From Pseudomonas sp. LS44 (GTDB lineage: Bacteria > Pseudomonadota > Gammaproteobacteria > Pseudomonadales > Pseudomonadaceae), in the NCBI RefSeq assembly GCF_024730785.1, contig NZ_CP102830.1, forward strand, positions 2,914,001-2,978,000: a DNA stretch of 64,000 nt, read 5' to 3'. Shown here in pieces: positions 55,359-63,844 of this stretch (the first letter of the stretch is position 1; every line of letters starts with the position of its first letter). Position numbers and translations under genes: made by a program. The notes below the pieces were generated by a model. That model did no database searches. It was not told the DNA's origin and saw nothing but the letters and a program-made list of their open reading frames with translations.

Positions 55359-55672
55359 ACCTCTTCCCCCCAACCATCAACGCCCAGATTCCATGCCAAG
55401 GCGCGCTGGATAGCCGCGTCCGGTTGACGCTCTCCTCTTTCGATCATAGCTAAATACGGCGGACTGACGCCTACAGCCTTTGCCAATTGCTCAAGGGTCA
55501 GGCCCTTTTCTTCACGCAAACGTGTGAGCTGGTCTAAACCGCAACGTACCGTGGCTACTACGGTGGCGGCCTTCGAACCTTTTCCGGCGGCTTGCAATAA
55601 CGCCTGGTACTCCGCCCAAGGCAAAACGGCGTACTCTGGCTCACCATCACGCATGATCATCTGCACGTTCAT
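55355..55672 (-). CDS. XRE-type helix-turn-helix regulator with Phd-like N-terminus
   Basis: A 105-residue protein. Residues 1-30 (MIMRDGEPEYAVLPWAEYQALL) look like the N-terminus of YefM/Phd-type antitoxins, and residues 50-95 are a Cro/CI HTH (LTRLREEKGLTLEQLAKAVG, SPPYLAMIERGERQPD). It may autoregulate the three-gene operon that it heads. Whether it neutralises the next gene's product is not known. Confidence 0.8.
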   Translation of the reverse strand: MNVQMIMRDGEPEYAVLPWAEYQALLQAAGKGSKAATVVATVRCGLDQLTRLREEKGLTLEQLAKAVGVSPPYLAMIERGERQPDAAIQRALAWNLGVDGWGEEV

Positions 55673-55749
55673 TTATTTCCCACGACATCCATTGAACGCG
55701 CTCATCTTAACAGGACAAATTCGCGCTCAGCGCACCATGCCTGATTCAA

Positions 55750-56190
55750 TCATCCCTTACCGCGCAGGGTGCGTGGCGACGGCAATGTCAACAGCTTCGC
55801 CCGCCGCTTAGGCGACTGCGCTTCGCGCCATGTGCGAAAAGCATCCAGCTCGTGTCGCCAGGTACTCATCAGCCAAGCCAGAACGGCGAAATCATCGACA
55901 AAGCCCACGCCCAATAGAAAGTCTGGAATCGCGTCCAACGGCGAAAGGAAATACGCCAATGCCGCTACGACTGAGAGTAACGCCTGCTTGCTGATCGCTC
56001 GGTATTCGCCCCGCCACCAAGCAATACAAAGCGACTGCAGGAGGAGTAAATCGTCTTTGACGCCAGCTAGTCGTCGCCCCTTCCCTGCACTCTTTCGAGC
56101 CACAGCCAACAGCAATAACGGCAGCCGTCCTTGGCTGAGGAAACGCTGGGCAATCGGTAGGTAACGATCGAATTTCCATGGTGCTTTCAT
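55750..56190 (-). CDS. YkvA family (DUF1232) membrane protein
   Basis: A 146-residue protein with the DUF1232 core ALLSVVAALAYFLSPLDAIPDF near residues 72-95 and LLGVGFVDDFAVLAWL just after. The core forms a membrane hairpin. GAGG stands before the ATG at 56190. Function unknown. Confidence 0.85.
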   Translation of the reverse strand: MKAPWKFDRYLPIAQRFLSQGRLPLLLLAVARKSAGKGRRLAGVKDDLLLLQSLCIAWWRGEYRAISKQALLSVVAALAYFLSPLDAIPDFLLGVGFVDDFAVLAWLMSTWRHELDAFRTWREAQSPKRRAKLLTLPSPRTLRGKG

Positions 56191-56232
56191 CTCAATACCT
56201 CGCAAACGCCGGTACTAAAGGGCTCGCACAGG

Positions 56233-56432
56233 TTATCCACGGAACCTGTGGATAACCTTGTTAACAAAATCTGAGTGATTGAGGCAAACGCCCGTCCCGC
56301 ATGGCTTTCGGTTAGATCGGGCAATTTTTAAACACAGGAAAAAAACAAATAAATTCAATAAGTTAAAAAATTTGAAAAAATCCGAGATTCGCCCCTAAAA
56401 AACAATTCGGAACGCCCGTGCAATGTGCATAA
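56233..56432. other. AT-rich gap with three DnaA-box matches
   Basis: TTATCCACG (56233-56241) and, inverted, TTATCCACA (56247-56255) form a near palindrome. A third match TTATGCACA lies inverted at 56424-56432. Between them is a run of about 70 bp that is nearly all A and T (56326-56393). Two of the three boxes fit TTATNCACA exactly. The layout resembles a DnaA-binding region next to an unwinding element, but no replication genes are close. Confidence 0.55.
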
Positions 56433-56506
56433 CCGTAACACTTCCTCCCTCATCTCGCTAAGTTGAGACGCCACGATCAACAGCGCGTTCGTTATTTTCC
56501 ACCAGA

Positions 56507-56540
56507 AACAACAACGCCCCGTCGAGACGGGGCGTTGTTG
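56507..56540 (-). terminator. Terminator of the FKBP gene
   Basis: A 14-bp stem CAACAACGCCCCGTC/GACGGGGCGTTGTTG, with TTGTTTC following on the minus strand, 13 bases past the stop codon. Confidence 0.75.
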
Positions 56541-56552
56541 AAATCGAGTCGC

Positions 56553-57269
56553 TTACTGTTGCTGTTGCTGCTGCGCCGCCGGGTCCTTGATGGACAGCAG
56601 TTCGAGGTCGAACACCAGCACCGAATTAGCCGGAATCGCCGGGCTTGGGCTTTGCGCGCCGTAGGCCAGTTCGCTCGGGATATACAGTTTGTACTTTTCG
56701 CCCACATGCATCAGCTGCAGACCTTCAACCCAACCCGGAATCACTCCGTTCACTGGCAGATCAATCGGGCTACCACGTTCGACCGAACTGTCGAACACTT
56801 TGCCATCAGTCAGTTTTCCTTCGTAATGAACGGTCACTACGTCGGTAGGCTTAGGCTGGGCGCCGTCGGCTTTCTTCACAACTTCATACTGCAAGCCAGA
56901 AGCGGTAGTCACCACACCTTCACGCTTGCCGTTCTCTTCGAGGAATTTCTTGCCAGCTGCGGCGGATTCTTCATTCACCTTGGCCATGCGCTCTTCGGAA
57001 CGCTTTTGCAAAAAGGCGAAGGCCTCAACCAGTTCTTCATCTTTCAATTTTTGATCTTTCTTACCAATCGCGTCTTCGATGCCTTGCGCTACAGCCTTGG
57101 AATCCAGGTCAGTCATGCCTTCCTGCGCCAAGCTTTTGCCCATGTTCAGACCGATGCCGTAGGAGGCTTTCTGGGCTGGGGTTTTCAGCTCTACGCTGGT
57201 CTGCGAATCGCAACCCGCGAGAACCAACCCCACAAGGGCCATTGCCGCCGCTAAACGATGTTGTTTCAT
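56553..57269 (-). CDS. FKBP-type peptidyl-prolyl isomerase lipoprotein
   Basis: A 238-residue predicted lipoprotein (lipobox LVLAGC, Cys20). It has an N-terminal helical dimerisation domain (KASYGIGLNMGKSLAQ, like FkpA/Mip) and a C-terminal FKBP domain with VTVHYEGKLTDGKVFDSS, GVIPGWVEGLQLM and YIPSELAYG. A tail of six glutamines is unusual. It would assist folding in the periplasm. Confidence 0.92.
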   Translation of the reverse strand: MKQHRLAAAMALVGLVLAGCDSQTSVELKTPAQKASYGIGLNMGKSLAQEGMTDLDSKAVAQGIEDAIGKKDQKLKDEELVEAFAFLQKRSEERMAKVNEESAAAGKKFLEENGKREGVVTTASGLQYEVVKKADGAQPKPTDVVTVHYEGKLTDGKVFDSSVERGSPIDLPVNGVIPGWVEGLQLMHVGEKYKLYIPSELAYGAQSPSPAIPANSVLVFDLELLSIKDPAAQQQQQQ

Positions 57270-57450
57270 ACTTTTTCCTTGTCTGTGCTGTGCGCCAAAG
57301 GCTGTCGAGTGAAGGCGCGAGCTTAGCAGGCCGCCACATTTACTGGCTACGGCCATAGGAACGAGAAAACCTGAATAAGTTCAGGTATTTGGGTAGCTAT
57401 CGAGGAGAAATAAGGACTGAAGGAAACAGAGGTGAAGCGAGGAGGGAAAA

Positions 57451-57527
57451 TGGCGCAGCGGACGGGACTCGAACCCGCGACCCCCGGCGTGACAGGCCGG
57501 TATTCTAACCGACTGAACTACCGCTGC
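57451..57527 (-). tRNA. tRNA-Asp (GTC)
   Basis: A 77-nt tRNA on the minus strand with acceptor stem GCAGCGG/CCGCTGC, anticodon GTC in CCTGTCACG, T-loop GGTTCGAGTCC and an encoded 3' CCA. Confidence 0.95.
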
Positions 57528-57546
57528 GCGTAACACTAAGAAGGAT

Positions 57547-57622
57547 TGGTGGGTGATGACGGGATCGAACCGCCGACCCTCTGCTTGTAAGGCAGATGCT
57601 CTCCCGGCTGAGCTAATCACCC
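57547..57622 (-). tRNA. tRNA-Val (TAC)
   Basis: A 76-nt tRNA on the minus strand with acceptor GGGTGAT/ATCACCC (one G-U aside), anticodon TAC in CCTTACAAG, T-loop GGTTCGATCC and an encoded 3' CCA. It is upstream of tRNA-Asp in the same transcript direction, 19 bp apart. Confidence 0.95.
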
Positions 57623-57783
57623 TTCACTCTCGGTGTGGCGCGCATTCTACGGAGCGACAAACACCCTGGCAACCTCTTTTTGAAATAGTTTTCACTGACG
57701 CACCAAAGGCTTAGCTCAGGGTTGGCCTATTCCGGCAGGGAGAGAATAATGCGCGCTTTATGCGGCATTGGAGATTTACCGTC

Positions 57784-58704
57784 ATGTGGTTTCGCAACCT
57801 GCTCGTCTATCGCCTTACTCAGGATCTGCCTTTTGACGCCGAAGCTCTGGAGGCAGCACTGGCCGCTAAGCCTGCTCGCCCGTGCGCTAGCCAGGAGCTG
57901 ACCACTTATGGATTCGTCGCACCGTTCGGCAAGGGCGAAGACGCCCCATTGGTGCATGTCAGCCAAGATTTCCTGCTGATTGCCGCTCGTAAGGAAGAAC
58001 GTATTTTGCCGGGCAGCGTGGTGCGGGATGCGCTCAAGGAGAAGGTCGATGAAATCGAAGCCACGCAAATGCGTAAGGTCTACAAGAAGGAACGTGACCA
58101 GATAAAGGATGAAATCATCCAGGCCTTCCTGCCACGCGCATTCATTCGTCGCTCAGCCACTTTCGCGGCGATCGCGCCCAAGCAAGGCCTGATCCTGGTC
58201 AACTCTGCCAGCCCCAAACGCGCCGAAGACTTGCTCTCGACCCTGCGTGAAGTCATTGGCTCGCTGCCAGTGCGTCCGCTAACCGTGAAAATCGCGCCGA
58301 CGGCCACGCTTACCGACTGGCTGAAAAACCAGCAAGCCGCTGCCGATTTCACCGTGCTCGACGAATGCGAGCTGCGCGATACCGCAGAAGATGGTGGCGT
58401 GGTCCGCTGCAAGCGTCAGGACCTGGCCGGCGATGAAATCCAGCTGCACCTGTCCTCTGGCAAAGTAGCCACCCAACTGTCATTGGCATGGCAGGACAAG
58501 CTGTCCTTCGTCCTCGATGACAAGATGATCGTCAAACGCCTGCGTTTCGAAGACTTGCTGACCGATCAGGCCGAACAAGATGGCGGCGACGACGCGCTCA
58601 GCCAACAGGACGCCAGCTTTGCCTTGATGATGCTGACCTTCAACGAGTTCCTGCCGGCCTTGTTCGAAGCCCTCGGCGGCGAGGAAACTCCGCAAGGCAT
58701 CTGA
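57784..58704 (+). CDS. rdgC: Recombination-associated protein RdgC
   Basis: A 306-residue protein that forms a ring around DNA and limits RecA. It starts [11 protein letters not shown], has [20 protein letters not shown] near residues 68-87 and [13 protein letters not shown] as [16 protein letters not shown] sequence near 85-97, and ends with [14 protein letters not shown]. Length is normal. The ATG at 57784 is the family start; the eight codons before it are not conserved. Confidence 0.93.
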   Translation: MWFRNLLVYRLTQDLPFDAEALEAALAAKPARPCASQELTTYGFVAPFGKGEDAPLVHVSQDFLLIAARKEERILPGSVVRDALKEKVDEIEATQMRKVYKKERDQIKDEIIQAFLPRAFIRRSATFAAIAPKQGLILVNSASPKRAEDLLSTLREVIGSLPVRPLTVKIAPTATLTDWLKNQQAAADFTVLDECELRDTAEDGGVVRCKRQDLAGDEIQLHLSSGKVATQLSLAWQDKLSFVLDDKMIVKRLRFEDLLTDQAEQDGGDDALSQQDASFALMMLTFNEFLPALFEALGGEETPQGI

Positions 58705-58805
58705 TATTCCTGCGGGCGCAGGCCAATCGACCGCGCCCTTGCAGCCGCCCAAGAAAGCCCGAAAAACTTGCCCGACAAGTCAACAATTGGCAAAATCGGC
58801 ATTCT

Positions 58806-58860
58806 TGTGAGGACGACCTCAACGCGCTGCTGCGTAATTCTCGTCGGGGACGGCCCCTAT
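58806..58860 (+). ncRNA. Guanidine-II (mini-ykkC) riboswitch
   Basis: Two short GC hairpins with ACGR tetraloops, the hallmark of this class. They are GAGG-ACGA-CCTC (58809-58820) and GGGG-ACGG-CCCC (58846-58857), 25 bases apart. The second is followed within a few bases by AAGGAGC, the ribosome-binding site of the SMR transporter gene. Guanidine binding would pair the loops and free that site. Confidence 0.85.
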
Positions 58861-58873
58861 CAAGGAGCTCGGT

Positions 58874-59188
58874 ATGCCCTGGATCATCTTGTTCTTCGCT
58901 GGACTGTTCGAAGTCGGCTGGGCCATTGGCCTGAAGTACACCGACGGCTTCACCCGCCCTCTTCCCACCGCTCTGACCATCGCAGCGATGCTAGTCAGCC
59001 TGGGTCTGCTTGGCCTGGCCATGAAAGATCTGCCGCTCGGCACCGCTTATGCGATCTGGACCGGAGTCGGCGCCGTCGGCACGGTAATCGCCGGGATCAT
59101 TCTGTTCGGTGAATCCATGGCACTGCTGCGCCTGATCAGCGTGGCGTTGATCGTCTGCGGGCTGATTGGCCTCAAAGTCAGCCATTAA
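58874..59188 (+). CDS. sugE: Small multidrug resistance transporter SugE/Gdx
   Basis: A 104-residue protein with four helices. Glu13 in [12 protein letters not shown] is the essential coupling residue, and [15 protein letters not shown] near 56-70 is the SMR signature. The SugE branch exports guanidinium, which fits the guanidine-II riboswitch in its leader. AAGGAG precedes the ATG. Confidence 0.93.
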   Translation: MPWIILFFAGLFEVGWAIGLKYTDGFTRPLPTALTIAAMLVSLGLLGLAMKDLPLGTAYAIWTGVGAVGTVIAGIILFGESMALLRLISVALIVCGLIGLKVSH

Positions 59189-59191
59189 CAG

Positions 59192-59224
59192 CTGGCCCCT
59201 CTCCGTCCACGGGAGAGGGGCCAG
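59192..59224. terminator. Shared terminator hairpin
   Basis: CTGGCCCCTCTCC/GGAGAGGGGCCAG with a seven-base loop, between the convergent sugE and LplT-PlsC genes. Confidence 0.7.
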
Positions 59225-59227
59225 GCT

Positions 59228-61102
59228 TCAGCGCAACGAACCCCGCAACTCGTTCACCTGAGCCTGCAGAAGCTGTGGATTGGCCTGCTCGGGCGCTAGC
59301 GGCGTGCCCGCCACCAGCGTGATGCGCGACCACAGCCGGCGGAACAGCCCACGACTCGGCGCACGGCTGAAGAAGCTACCCCACAAGCCTTGCAGCGCCA
59401 TGGGAATCACCGGCACCGGATTTTCTTCGAGAATCCGAGCAATGCCGCTTCTGAACTCATCCACCTCGCCGTCACCGGTCAACTTGCCCTCGGGGAAGAT
59501 GCACACCACCTCGCCTGCACGCAGGTATTCACCGATCCGTTTGAAGGCCGCGTCATAGATCAGCAGATCCTCGTTACGCCCGGCGACCGGCACGGTGCCG
59601 GCGGTACGGAAGATGAAGTTGAGCACCGGCAAGCGGTAGATCTTGTAATACATCACGAACCGCACCGGCCGACGCACCGCGCCACCGATCAGCAGCGCAT
59701 CGACGAACGACACGTGGTTACAGACCAGCACCGCCGCGCCTTCTTCGGGAATCGCCTGCAAGCCACGATGTTCGACGCGGTACATGGAATGGCTGAGCAG
59801 CCAGATCAGGAAGCGCACGGTGAACTCGGGGACGATTTTAAAAATGTAGCTATTCACCGCGATGTTCATCAACGACACCACCAGGAACAGCTGGGGGATC
59901 GATAACCCGGCCACGCTAAGAAACAGGATCGAGGCAATCGCCGAGACCACCATGAACAACGCGTTGAGGATGTTATTGGCGGCGATCACCCGCGCTCGTT
60001 CGCTCTCGGCGGTCCGCGACTGGATCAGCGCGTACAGCGGCACGATATAGAAGCCGCCGAAGACGCCGATACCCAGGATCGAGCCGAGTATCCACCAGGC
60101 CTGGCCGTAGCCGAGCACCGCCAGCCAATCATGCGGTGCGGCCGCCAGCGGAAAACCGCCCGAGCACCACCACAGCAGCAGACCAAACACCGTCAGGCCA
60201 ATCGAGCCGAACGGCACCAGGCCGATTTCCACCTTATGCCCGGACAGCCGTTCGCAGAGCATCGAGCCCAGTGCGATGCCCACCGAGAACACGGTGAGGA
60301 TCAGCGTTACCACCGTCTCGTCGCCGTGCAACCACTCCTTGGCATACGCCGGGATCTGGGTGAGATAGATCGCGCCGAGAAACCAGAACCACGAGTTGCC
60401 AACCAATGAGCGCGACACCGCCGGGCGCTGCCCAAGGCCCAAGCGCAGGATCGACCAGGATTGGCGAAAGATATTCCAGTCCAGTTTCAGCGAAGGCAAC
60501 GCCGCCGCCGCATAGGGAATCCCCCGACTGCTCAGGTAACCGCCGCACGCCACCAGCACGATGGCAGTGGCTACCACGGGGGCGTAGGCGTGGCTCGACA
60601 TCATCACGCCAGCACCGATGGTGCCGGCCAGGATTGCCAGGAAGGTGCCCATTTCCACCAGGGCGTTACCACCGACCAGCTCGTTCTCGCGCAGCGCGGC
60701 CGGCAAAATCGAATATTTCACCGGACCGAACAGTGCGGAGTGGGTGCCCATGCCGAACAGCGCAATAAACATCAGCGGCAGGTTATTGAGCAGGAAGCCT
60801 GCCGCACCGATCAGCATGATGACGATCTCGGCCACTTTGATGGCGCGGATCAGCCGGTGCTTGGTGAATTTCTCCCCGAACTGCCCGCCCAACGCGGAAA
60901 ACAGAAAGAACGGCAGGATAAACAGCAGCGCACACAGGTTGACCAATATCGTGCGGTCACCGGAGACGTTGAGCTTGAACAGGATGGCGAGGATCAGCGA
61001 CTGCTTGAAGATGTTGTCGTTGAACGCACCAAGTAGCTGAGTAATGAAAAACGGCAGGAAACGCTTCTTGCCCAGCAGGGCGAATTGCGAGTGTTGGGTC
61101 AT
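59228..61102 (-). CDS. MFS (LplT-like) - PlsC acyltransferase fusion
   Basis: A 624-residue protein. Residues 1-410 are an MFS lysophospholipid flippase-like domain (FFITQLLGAFNDNIFKQSL near 17-36, FGPVKYSILPAAL near 120). Residues 430-624 are a PlsC domain with NHVSFVDALL (NHx4D) near 443 and IFPEGKLTGDG near 533. The pair would move lysophospholipids inward and reacylate them. The acyl-ACP synthetase domain of full Aas fusions is not present. Confidence 0.9.
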   Translation of the reverse strand: MTQHSQFALLGKKRFLPFFITQLLGAFNDNIFKQSLILAILFKLNVSGDRTILVNLCALLFILPFFLFSALGGQFGEKFTKHRLIRAIKVAEIVIMLIGAAGFLLNNLPLMFIALFGMGTHSALFGPVKYSILPAALRENELVGGNALVEMGTFLAILAGTIGAGVMMSSHAYAPVVATAIVLVACGGYLSSRGIPYAAAALPSLKLDWNIFRQSWSILRLGLGQRPAVSRSLVGNSWFWFLGAIYLTQIPAYAKEWLHGDETVVTLILTVFSVGIALGSMLCERLSGHKVEIGLVPFGSIGLTVFGLLLWWCSGGFPLAAAPHDWLAVLGYGQAWWILGSILGIGVFGGFYIVPLYALIQSRTAESERARVIAANNILNALFMVVSAIASILFLSVAGLSIPQLFLVVSLMNIAVNSYIFKIVPEFTVRFLIWLLSHSMYRVEHRGLQAIPEEGAAVLVCNHVSFVDALLIGGAVRRPVRFVMYYKIYRLPVLNFIFRTAGTVPVAGRNEDLLIYDAAFKRIGEYLRAGEVVCIFPEGKLTGDGEVDEFRSGIARILEENPVPVIPMALQGLWGSFFSRAPSRGLFRRLWSRITLVAGTPLAPEQANPQLLQAQVNELRGSLR

Positions 61103-61224
61103 CGTCCTTGTCACCTTAAAGGGTCGTGGAAAGCCGCGAGCGCGGCGAAACCGTCCAGAGCTGATAGGACGGCACATGGCGCACCACAAGCCACAGTTTT
61201 CGCCAGGCGGATGACCGACGCATG

Positions 61225-61253
61225 AAAAAAGGGCGCCAATGGCGCCCTTTTTT
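61225..61253. terminator. Bidirectional terminator
   Basis: AAAAAAGGGCGCC-aat-GGCGCCCTTTTTTT, following the TonB receptor gene on the minus strand and lying upstream of the fusion gene. Confidence 0.9.
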
Positions 61254-61265
61254 ACCCTCTGCGGA

Positions 61266-63398
61266 TCAGAAGCTGACCCCAGCCTGGACGAACAGGGTGC
61301 GCGGTTGACCGAGGTACTTGCCGTAGTTGTTGTCCAGCGAACGGGTGAAGTACTCGTGACCGAGCAGGTTCTTCACCCCGACGCCGAGCGTCAGGTTCGA
61401 CAGCTGCGGGCCGAAGGCGTACTCGCCGCGGGCGTTCCAGATCGCGTAGCCGGGGATGTCGCCGTAGCGGCCATCGGCGGTTTCGTCGCGGTAATAGATG
61501 CCGTTGGCGACGTCGGCAACGTACTGCTGCGACTGGGCGAAGCCGTCGAGGTTCCAGGTCCAGCGGTTGCGCGTGTAGCGCAGGCCGAGGGTGGAGGTGA
61601 TGCGCGAATAGAAGTTGAGGTCCTGGTCGGCGAACACACCCTTGTCGGCGGTGGCCTTGGTGTAGGTGAAGCTGGCGTAGGTGGACAGCCCGTCGAGCAT
61701 CGGATCGAGGCTGCCGAGGTCGTAGCTCAGCGCCGTCTCGATGCCTTGGTGGGTGGTCGCGCCGAGCTGCGTCCAGCCGTCCTGCTTGGCGTACTGCAGC
61801 TGACTGTCGAATTCGATGCGGAACAATGTCACCTCGCCGCGCCAGGCGCCGTTGTCGTAGCGCGTGCCGAGCTCGTAGGTGTGCGCCTTCTCCGGCTCCA
61901 GGCCCGGGCCAACTTCGTTGCCGTAGGACGGTAGCGGCGCTCCGGGGTCCTGACCGAGCTGGAAGTACTGCAGGCAGCCGAACGAGGTGTTGTAGTTGGC
62001 GTACAGCTTCCAGGCATCGGAGAGGTGGTACATGACGTTCAGCGACGGCAGCGGCTCGAGGTAGTTGACCTCGCGCTCGTAGCCCTTCAGGCGGTTGTGC
62101 CAGGTGGTGCGCACCCGCTCGTAGCGCAGCCCCGGGGTGACCGTCCAGCGGCCGACGTCGATACGGTCATCGATGTACACCGAATGCGCTTCGGTGCCGC
62201 CGGTGTTGTCGGCGGTCTCGGTGAATGGCGTGGTGTACGGCGTGCCGCTGGCGCGCTTGTACACCGCGCTGCTCTTGGTCTGCTCGTGCATGCCCTCGTC
62301 GACGTAGCGGTAGCCGACGCCAACCTCATGGGCGACTTCGCCCCACAGGAACAGCTGCGAGTAGCGCGGCTCGATGCCGAACACGTGGTAGTTGCGCGGG
62401 TAGGACATCAGCTGGTCATTGACCGCGCTGCGCTCGGTGACGATATTGCTGCCTCGGTAGCTCTCGTAATAGTACGAGCCCAGCTCGAAGGTGCGGTTGG
62501 CGTCCGGGGTACGGGTGTATTTGAAGGAGAAGTCCTTGCGCTCGCCTTCGAAGCTGTCGTACGAGCGCACCGACTGGTAAGGATCGTCGTCGAATTGTGC
62601 GGCATTCAGGCCGCCAGGCATGTCGGCGTCGGCGCGGTAGTAGTGCAGGCTGGTCGCCAGCTCGTCGATCTCGCTGAGGGCAAACTTGTTCTTCAGCATG
62701 AAATCGTCGACCAGTGTGCCGTCGTTGTCGTCACGGTAGCCGGCGCCGCGAATGCCGGAATAGAGCAGCGCCGCGCCCATGCCGTTGTCGGCGGTGCCGC
62801 CGAGGAACGCGCTTGTCTGGGTCTTGAAGCCGCCGTGCCCGGCCACTTCGGTACCGATGTTGACGTTGCCAGCCTGGGTCTCGGGGATCTCGCGGGTCAC
62901 GAAGTTGATGATGCCACCGACGTTCTGCGGGCCGTAGCGCACTGCCCCGCCGCCACGCACCACGTCGATCTTCTCCAGGTTGCCGACCGCCACCGGGGCC
63001 AGCGACAGCTGCGGCTGGCCGTAGGGCGCGAAGGCCATCGGCACGCCGTCGATGAGGATGGTCGAACGCGGAGACAGGCGCGCGGTGAGGCCGCGGGCGC
63101 CGACGTTGAGGGCCAGGTCGCTGCCGCCGGTGCCGTTGCTTTCCTGCACCTGCAGGCCGGGTACCCGGCGCAGCAGTTCGCGGACCTGCTTGGCGCCGCT
63201 TTCCTCGATGGTCTGCTGACTGACCACGCTACGCGCGCCCGGGTGGTTCTTGACGTCCTCATCGGTCGCCTCGCCCAACCAGTCGCCGACCACCTCGACG
63301 TTGCCCAGTTCGAGTTCCTCGGCCGCGACCGAAGTGATGGCGCCCAGCGCCAGCGCGACGCCCAGAGCCAGGCGCGAAGGCATTCCGACAGACTGCAT
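61266..63398 (-). CDS. TonB-dependent ferric-siderophore/citrate receptor (FecA-like)
   Basis: A 710-residue outer-membrane receptor. The signal peptide (1-26) ends at VAA, and GNVEVVGDW is the likely TonB box region. The plug has RELLRRVPGLQVQESNG near 74, NVGARGLTARLSPRSTILIDGVP near 99-121 and VVRGGGAVRYGPQNVGGIINFVTRE near 144-168. The barrel ends FVQAGVSF. It lacks the N-terminal signalling domain of true FecA, so it would not act on an anti-sigma factor. The ligand is unknown. GGGGAAG precedes the ATG. Confidence 0.9.
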   Translation of the reverse strand: MQSVGMPSRLALGVALALGAITSVAAEELELGNVEVVGDWLGEATDEDVKNHPGARSVVSQQTIEESGAKQVRELLRRVPGLQVQESNGTGGSDLALNVGARGLTARLSPRSTILIDGVPMAFAPYGQPQLSLAPVAVGNLEKIDVVRGGGAVRYGPQNVGGIINFVTREIPETQAGNVNIGTEVAGHGGFKTQTSAFLGGTADNGMGAALLYSGIRGAGYRDDNDGTLVDDFMLKNKFALSEIDELATSLHYYRADADMPGGLNAAQFDDDPYQSVRSYDSFEGERKDFSFKYTRTPDANRTFELGSYYYESYRGSNIVTERSAVNDQLMSYPRNYHVFGIEPRYSQLFLWGEVAHEVGVGYRYVDEGMHEQTKSSAVYKRASGTPYTTPFTETADNTGGTEAHSVYIDDRIDVGRWTVTPGLRYERVRTTWHNRLKGYEREVNYLEPLPSLNVMYHLSDAWKLYANYNTSFGCLQYFQLGQDPGAPLPSYGNEVGPGLEPEKAHTYELGTRYDNGAWRGEVTLFRIEFDSQLQYAKQDGWTQLGATTHQGIETALSYDLGSLDPMLDGLSTYASFTYTKATADKGVFADQDLNFYSRITSTLGLRYTRNRWTWNLDGFAQSQQYVADVANGIYYRDETADGRYGDIPGYAIWNARGEYAFGPQLSNLTLGVGVKNLLGHEYFTRSLDNNYGKYLGQPRTLFVQAGVSF

Positions 63399-63514
63399 AA
63401 CGTGTCTTCCCCAATCCACGGCCTCGAGCGGCCGGTAAAAAGGGGCGCAAATTACGCGAAAGGCTTTCCGACGTAAATACGAGGAATTAGCCAATAGGAA
63501 TACTTTGGCGACTT

Positions 63515-63844
63515 TCAGACAGGCAGTTGCCCAAGTGCCCAGCGCAGCAGGAAGAAGATCAGCAAACCACCGAGAATGGTGCCCAGCAGATGGCGACTCA
63601 GCGCGGCGATGAGGATGGTCGCCAGACCGGCCAGCAGGAAGGCGTTGTCCAGCGACACCTGCAAGTGCTGGCCATCGGGCATGAACATGCCCGGCACCAC
63701 GATCGCCGTGAGCACGGCAGTCGGCACGTAGTGCAGGCCCTGACGCACCACCGGCGGGAAGCGCAAGTCCGGCCAGGCGAACAGGCTGTAGCGAATCGCG
63801 AAGGTGATCGCCGCCATGCCGAGAATCAGCCACCAGGTCTGCAT
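63515..63844 (-). CDS. AzlD-type branched-chain amino acid exporter small subunit
   Basis: A 109-residue protein with four hydrophobic helices starting MQTWWLILGMAAITFAIRY. RFPPVVRQGLHYVPTAVLTAIVVPG near residues 28-52 is the AzlD family block. The ATG overlaps the azlC stop by one base (TGATG). Together they would export branched-chain amino acids or similar. Confidence 0.87.
   Translation of the reverse strand: MQTWWLILGMAAITFAIRYSLFAWPDLRFPPVVRQGLHYVPTAVLTAIVVPGMFMPDGQHLQVSLDNAFLLAGLATILIAALSRHLLGTILGGLLIFFLLRWALGQLPV

Noticed and set aside
55355..55672. Annotating the XRE gene as a proven antitoxin
   Set aside because: The N-terminal likeness to YefM/Phd is short and the partner gene matches no known toxin family by eye.
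56205..56505. Calling the DnaA-box gap a chromosomal origin
   Set aside because: None of the usual origin neighbours is present and only three boxes were found, so only a candidate DnaA site is reported.
62025..63476. A 483-codon open frame opposite the TonB receptor
   Set aside because: Val/Ala/His-rich antisense shadow; receptor motifs on the other strand are unambiguous.
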